DNA of 64,000 nucleotides from JANXQE01 sp035651635 (GTDB lineage: Bacteria; Verrucomicrobiota; Verrucomicrobiia; Limisphaerales; UBA8199). Each line of letters opens with the position of its first letter. Position 1 is the first letter of the stretch. Shown one piece after another: positions 61,938 to 64,000 of the stretch. The stretch spans positions 1 through 64,000 of the forward strand of contig DASRFK010000330.1 in assembly GCA_035651635.1 (NCBI GenBank). Direction: 5' to 3'. The notes beneath the pieces are model-generated. The model searched no databases. It was given only the letters and a program-made list of their open reading frames with translations, and was not told the origin of the DNA. Made by a program: the position numbers and the translations under genes.

Positions 61938-64000
61938 ATGAGCGATGAAGCCATGAATAATTTCACCCCGCGGGCTCAACAAGTGCTCGCGCTGGCACGC
62001 AAAGAAGCCGACCGGTTCAACCATAATTTTGTCGGCACCGAACACCTGCTCCTGGGCTTGATCAAGCTCGGCCAGGGGGTGGCGGTCAATGTGCTTCAGA
62101 AACTGGGGCTGGACCTCGAAACCGTGCGCATGGAAGTCGAGAAACAGGTCGGCACCGGTCCCGACCAGAAGATGATCGGCAATATTCCCTATACTCCTCG
62201 CGTTAAAAAGGTTCTGGCTCTCGCCGCGAAAGAAGCCAAGGCTCTCAACCACACTTATGTGGGCACCGAACACATCTTATTAGGCCTGCTCCGCGAAGGC
62301 GACGGCGTGGCGGCCCGTGTTCTCAAGAATCTCGATGTTGATATCGAACAGACTCGCCAGGAAATTCTCAAGGAACTCGACCCGAATTTTGCGGCCCAGG
62401 AAGAAACCGGCCCGGGTGAAGTCCCGGAAAAGCCGGCGCCGGAAAAAAAGGGCGAAATCAAGACTCCCGCGCTTAAAGCGTTCGGGCGGGACCTGACCGA
62501 GATTGCGCGCAAGAACGAGATGGACCCGGTGATCGGCCGCAAAAGCGAGATCGAGCGGGTTATCCAGATCCTGTGCCGCCGCACCAAAAATAACCCGGTC
62601 CTGTTGGGTGAAGCCGGCGTCGGCAAAACTGCCATTGTGGAGGGCTTGGCGCAGGAAATCGCCGCCGGCAACGTGCCTGAATTGCTGCGCGACAAGCGTG
62701 TCATCACCCTTGACCTCGCCCTCATGGTCGCCGGCACCAAGTATCGCGGCCAGTTCGAGGAGCGCATTAAGGCGGTCATGGACGAAATCCGGCGTTCCAA
62801 AAACATCATCCTCTTTATCGACGAGTTGCACACAATTGTCGGCGCCGGGTCGGCCGAAGGAACCATGGACGCCTCGAACATCATCAAACCGGCGCTGAGT
62901 CGGGGCGAGCTCCAATGTATTGGAGCGACGACTCTGAACGAGTACCGCAAATACATCGAAAAAGATGCCGCCCTCGAACGCCGCTTCCAGGCCGTCAAAG
63001 TTGAAGCCCCTTCCATTGAAGAAGCGATCTTGATCCTCAAAGGGCTCCGGCCCAAGTACGAGGAGCATCACAAGGCCGAATTCAGCGACAAGGCCATCGA
63101 GGCCTCGGTTAAACTCTCCGACCGCTACATCACCGATCGCTACCTGCCGGACAAAGCCATTGACTTGATGGACGAGGCGGGTTCCCGCGCTCGCATTGGT
63201 ACCATGACCCGCCCACCCGAAGTTAAGACTCTCGAAGGCGAGATCGAGGAGATCAAAGTCAAAAAAGAGCGCGCCATTAAAAATCAGGATTTTGAAGGCG
63301 CAGCGGCAATGCGCGACAAGGAAAAGCAGGCGAAGGAAAAGCTCGAAGCCGTGTTGAAAGAATGGCGCACCACCCGCGAGGAAAAACGCGTCAAAGTAGA
63401 CGAGGAAGACATTTTGCATGTGGTGTCGAAATGGACCGGGATCCCGCTGCAGCGCATGGAACAAGGCGAAATGCAGCGCCTTATGCAGGTCGAGTCCGAG
63501 ATGGGCAAGGTGGTTATTGGACAGCGCGAGGCGGTGTCGGCGATGTGCAAGGCCCTGCGGCGGTCCCGCGCCGACCTCAAGGATCCGCGCCGGCCTATCG
63601 GCACCTTTGCCTTGCTCGGGCCGACTGGCGTCGGCAAAACCTTGCTGGCCAAAACGCTCGCGGAACAGCTTTTCGGTGATTCCAAGGCGCTCATCCAACT
63701 GGACATGAGCGAGTACATGGAAAAATTCAACGTCTCTCGCCTGATTGGCTCGCCTCCCGGTTACGTGGGTTATGAGGAAGGCGGCCAGTTAACCGAGCAG
63801 GTGCGGCGCAAACCGTACTCCGTGGTCTTGTTCGACGAAATCGAAAAAGCGCATCCCGACGTCTGGAACATGCTCTTGCAGATCCTCGAGGAAGGCAAGC
63901 TGACGGATAATGTAGGCCGCGTCGTCAACTTCAGGAACACCATCATCCTGATGACCTCCAACGTCGGGTCGGATACCATCAAGAAACAGTCTACCTTGGG
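61938..64000 (+). CDS. clpC: ClpC, AAA+ unfoldase, N-terminal part (cut by window edge)
   Basis: The frame opens at the ATG 61938 (MSDEAMNNFTPRAQQVLALA) and is still open at 64000, giving about 687 residues. Present are the two N-domain repeats (each with NFVGTEHLLLGL or TYVGTEHILLGL), the first AAA+ module with Walker A GEAGVGKT (about 224-231) and Walker B ILFIDELH, the middle UVR-type segment (about 435-475), and the start of the second module with Walker A GPTGVGKT (about 561-568) and Walker B VVLFDEIEKAHP. ClpC works with ClpP to degrade tagged proteins, including McsB-marked substrates. The C-terminal end lies outside the window. Confidence 0.94.
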   Translation, partial: MSDEAMNNFTPRAQQVLALARKEADRFNHNFVGTEHLLLGLIKLGQGVAVNVLQKLGLDLETVRMEVEKQVGTGPDQKMIGNIPYTPRVKKVLALAAKEAKALNHTYVGTEHILLGLLREGDGVAARVLKNLDVDIEQTRQEILKELDPNFAAQEETGPGEVPEKPAPEKKGEIKTPALKAFGRDLTEIARKNEMDPVIGRKSEIERVIQILCRRTKNNPVLLGEAGVGKTAIVEGLAQEIAAGNVPELLRDKRVITLDLALMVAGTKYRGQFEERIKAVMDEIRRSKNIILFIDELHTIVGAGSAEGTMDASNIIKPALSRGELQCIGATTLNEYRKYIEKDAALERRFQAVKVEAPSIEEAILILKGLRPKYEEHHKAEFSDKAIEASVKLSDRYITDRYLPDKAIDLMDEAGSRARIGTMTRPPEVKTLEGEIEEIKVKKERAIKNQDFEGAAAMRDKEKQAKEKLEAVLKEWRTTREEKRVKVDEEDILHVVSKWTGIPLQRMEQGEMQRLMQVESEMGKVVIGQREAVSAMCKALRRSRADLKDPRRPIGTFALLGPTGVGKTLLAKTLAEQLFGDSKALIQLDMSEYMEKFNVSRLIGSPPGYVGYEEGGQLTEQVRRKPYSVVLFDEIEKAHPDVWNMLLQILEEGKLTDNVGRVVNFRNTIILMTSNVGSDTIKKQSTL

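Noticed and set aside
1..64000. CRISPR arrays, rRNA and tRNA genes
   Set aside because: I saw no regular direct-repeat/spacer pattern and no rRNA or tRNA-like cloverleaf in the gene-free intervals that I read; a tRNAscan or CRISPR-finder run would be decisive.

Overview
The window is a GC-rich bacterial chromosome segment from a member of the Verrucomicrobiota, most likely the Limisphaerales/Pedosphaera-like branch. The evidence is a 51-codon gene for the chlamydial/verrucomicrobial small basic protein, three lone prepilin-like proteins with a C-terminal H-X9-DG box, a ThuA/propeller/cytochrome fusion next to DUF1592-type and DUF1552-type proteins, DUF1080 and PQQ-propeller secreted proteins, and many Tat or lipoprotein signals. 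I recognise no rRNA, tRNA, CRISPR array or prophage. The two edge genes, corA on the left and clpC on the right, are cut by the window.

Layout. 1-5.4 kb: CorA (partial), a HAD phosphatase, a pseudopilin, a small zinc-ribbon membrane protein, HtpX and a histidine kinase with an ethylene-receptor-like copper-binding membrane domain. 5.6-10.9 kb: a mostly plus-strand run with the small basic protein, an RsuA-type pseudouridine synthase, an SH3 protein, FolD, a conserved small protein, a membrane protein and a LysM lipoprotein. 10.9-24.7 kb: a Gfo/Idh oxidoreductase, a DUF192 lipoprotein, an FG-GAP protein, a pseudopilin, alanine dehydrogenase, a YihY membrane protein, a lysine-tailed small protein, an ATP-grasp enzyme, a PQQ propeller, a double DUF1080 protein, and alanine racemase overlapping an arginyltransferase-like gene. 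24.8-31.2 kb: a toxin-antitoxin pair whose toxin is frameshifted, then a minus-strand ABC exporter operon (LolD-like ATPase, giant FtsX-like permease) overlapping a SpmA-SpmB fusion. 31.3-45.5 kb: a hairpin-rich repeat element, a REC-GAF-PAS kinase, two secreted beta-helix proteins, a response regulator, a candidate sRNA locus with a strong terminator, ArsM, a radical SAM protein with a STAS-like tail, a transposase remnant, a pseudopilin, and a three-gene cassette (cupin-like, outer-membrane protein, Rieske). 45.5-64 kb: CotH kinase, ProA, a charged unknown, a DUF892 ferritin-like protein, a four-gene cytochrome/DUF1592/DUF1552/arabinofuranosidase run, and ilvE-mcsA-mcsB-clpC.

The gene set suggests a free-living heterotroph that breaks down plant polysaccharides (GH51 arabinofuranosidase, two beta-helix pectate-lyase-like proteins, DUF1080 proteins, PVC cytochromes), with envelope and protein quality control (HtpX, McsA/McsB arginine-phosphorylation tagging with ClpC) and two-component sensing. 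The most notable signals are the ethylene-receptor-like kinase, a 147-bp composite element of four perfect hairpins bounded by GTAGCGCAG inverted ends, with a solo half-type hairpin elsewhere, and the radical SAM/STAS-like fusion.
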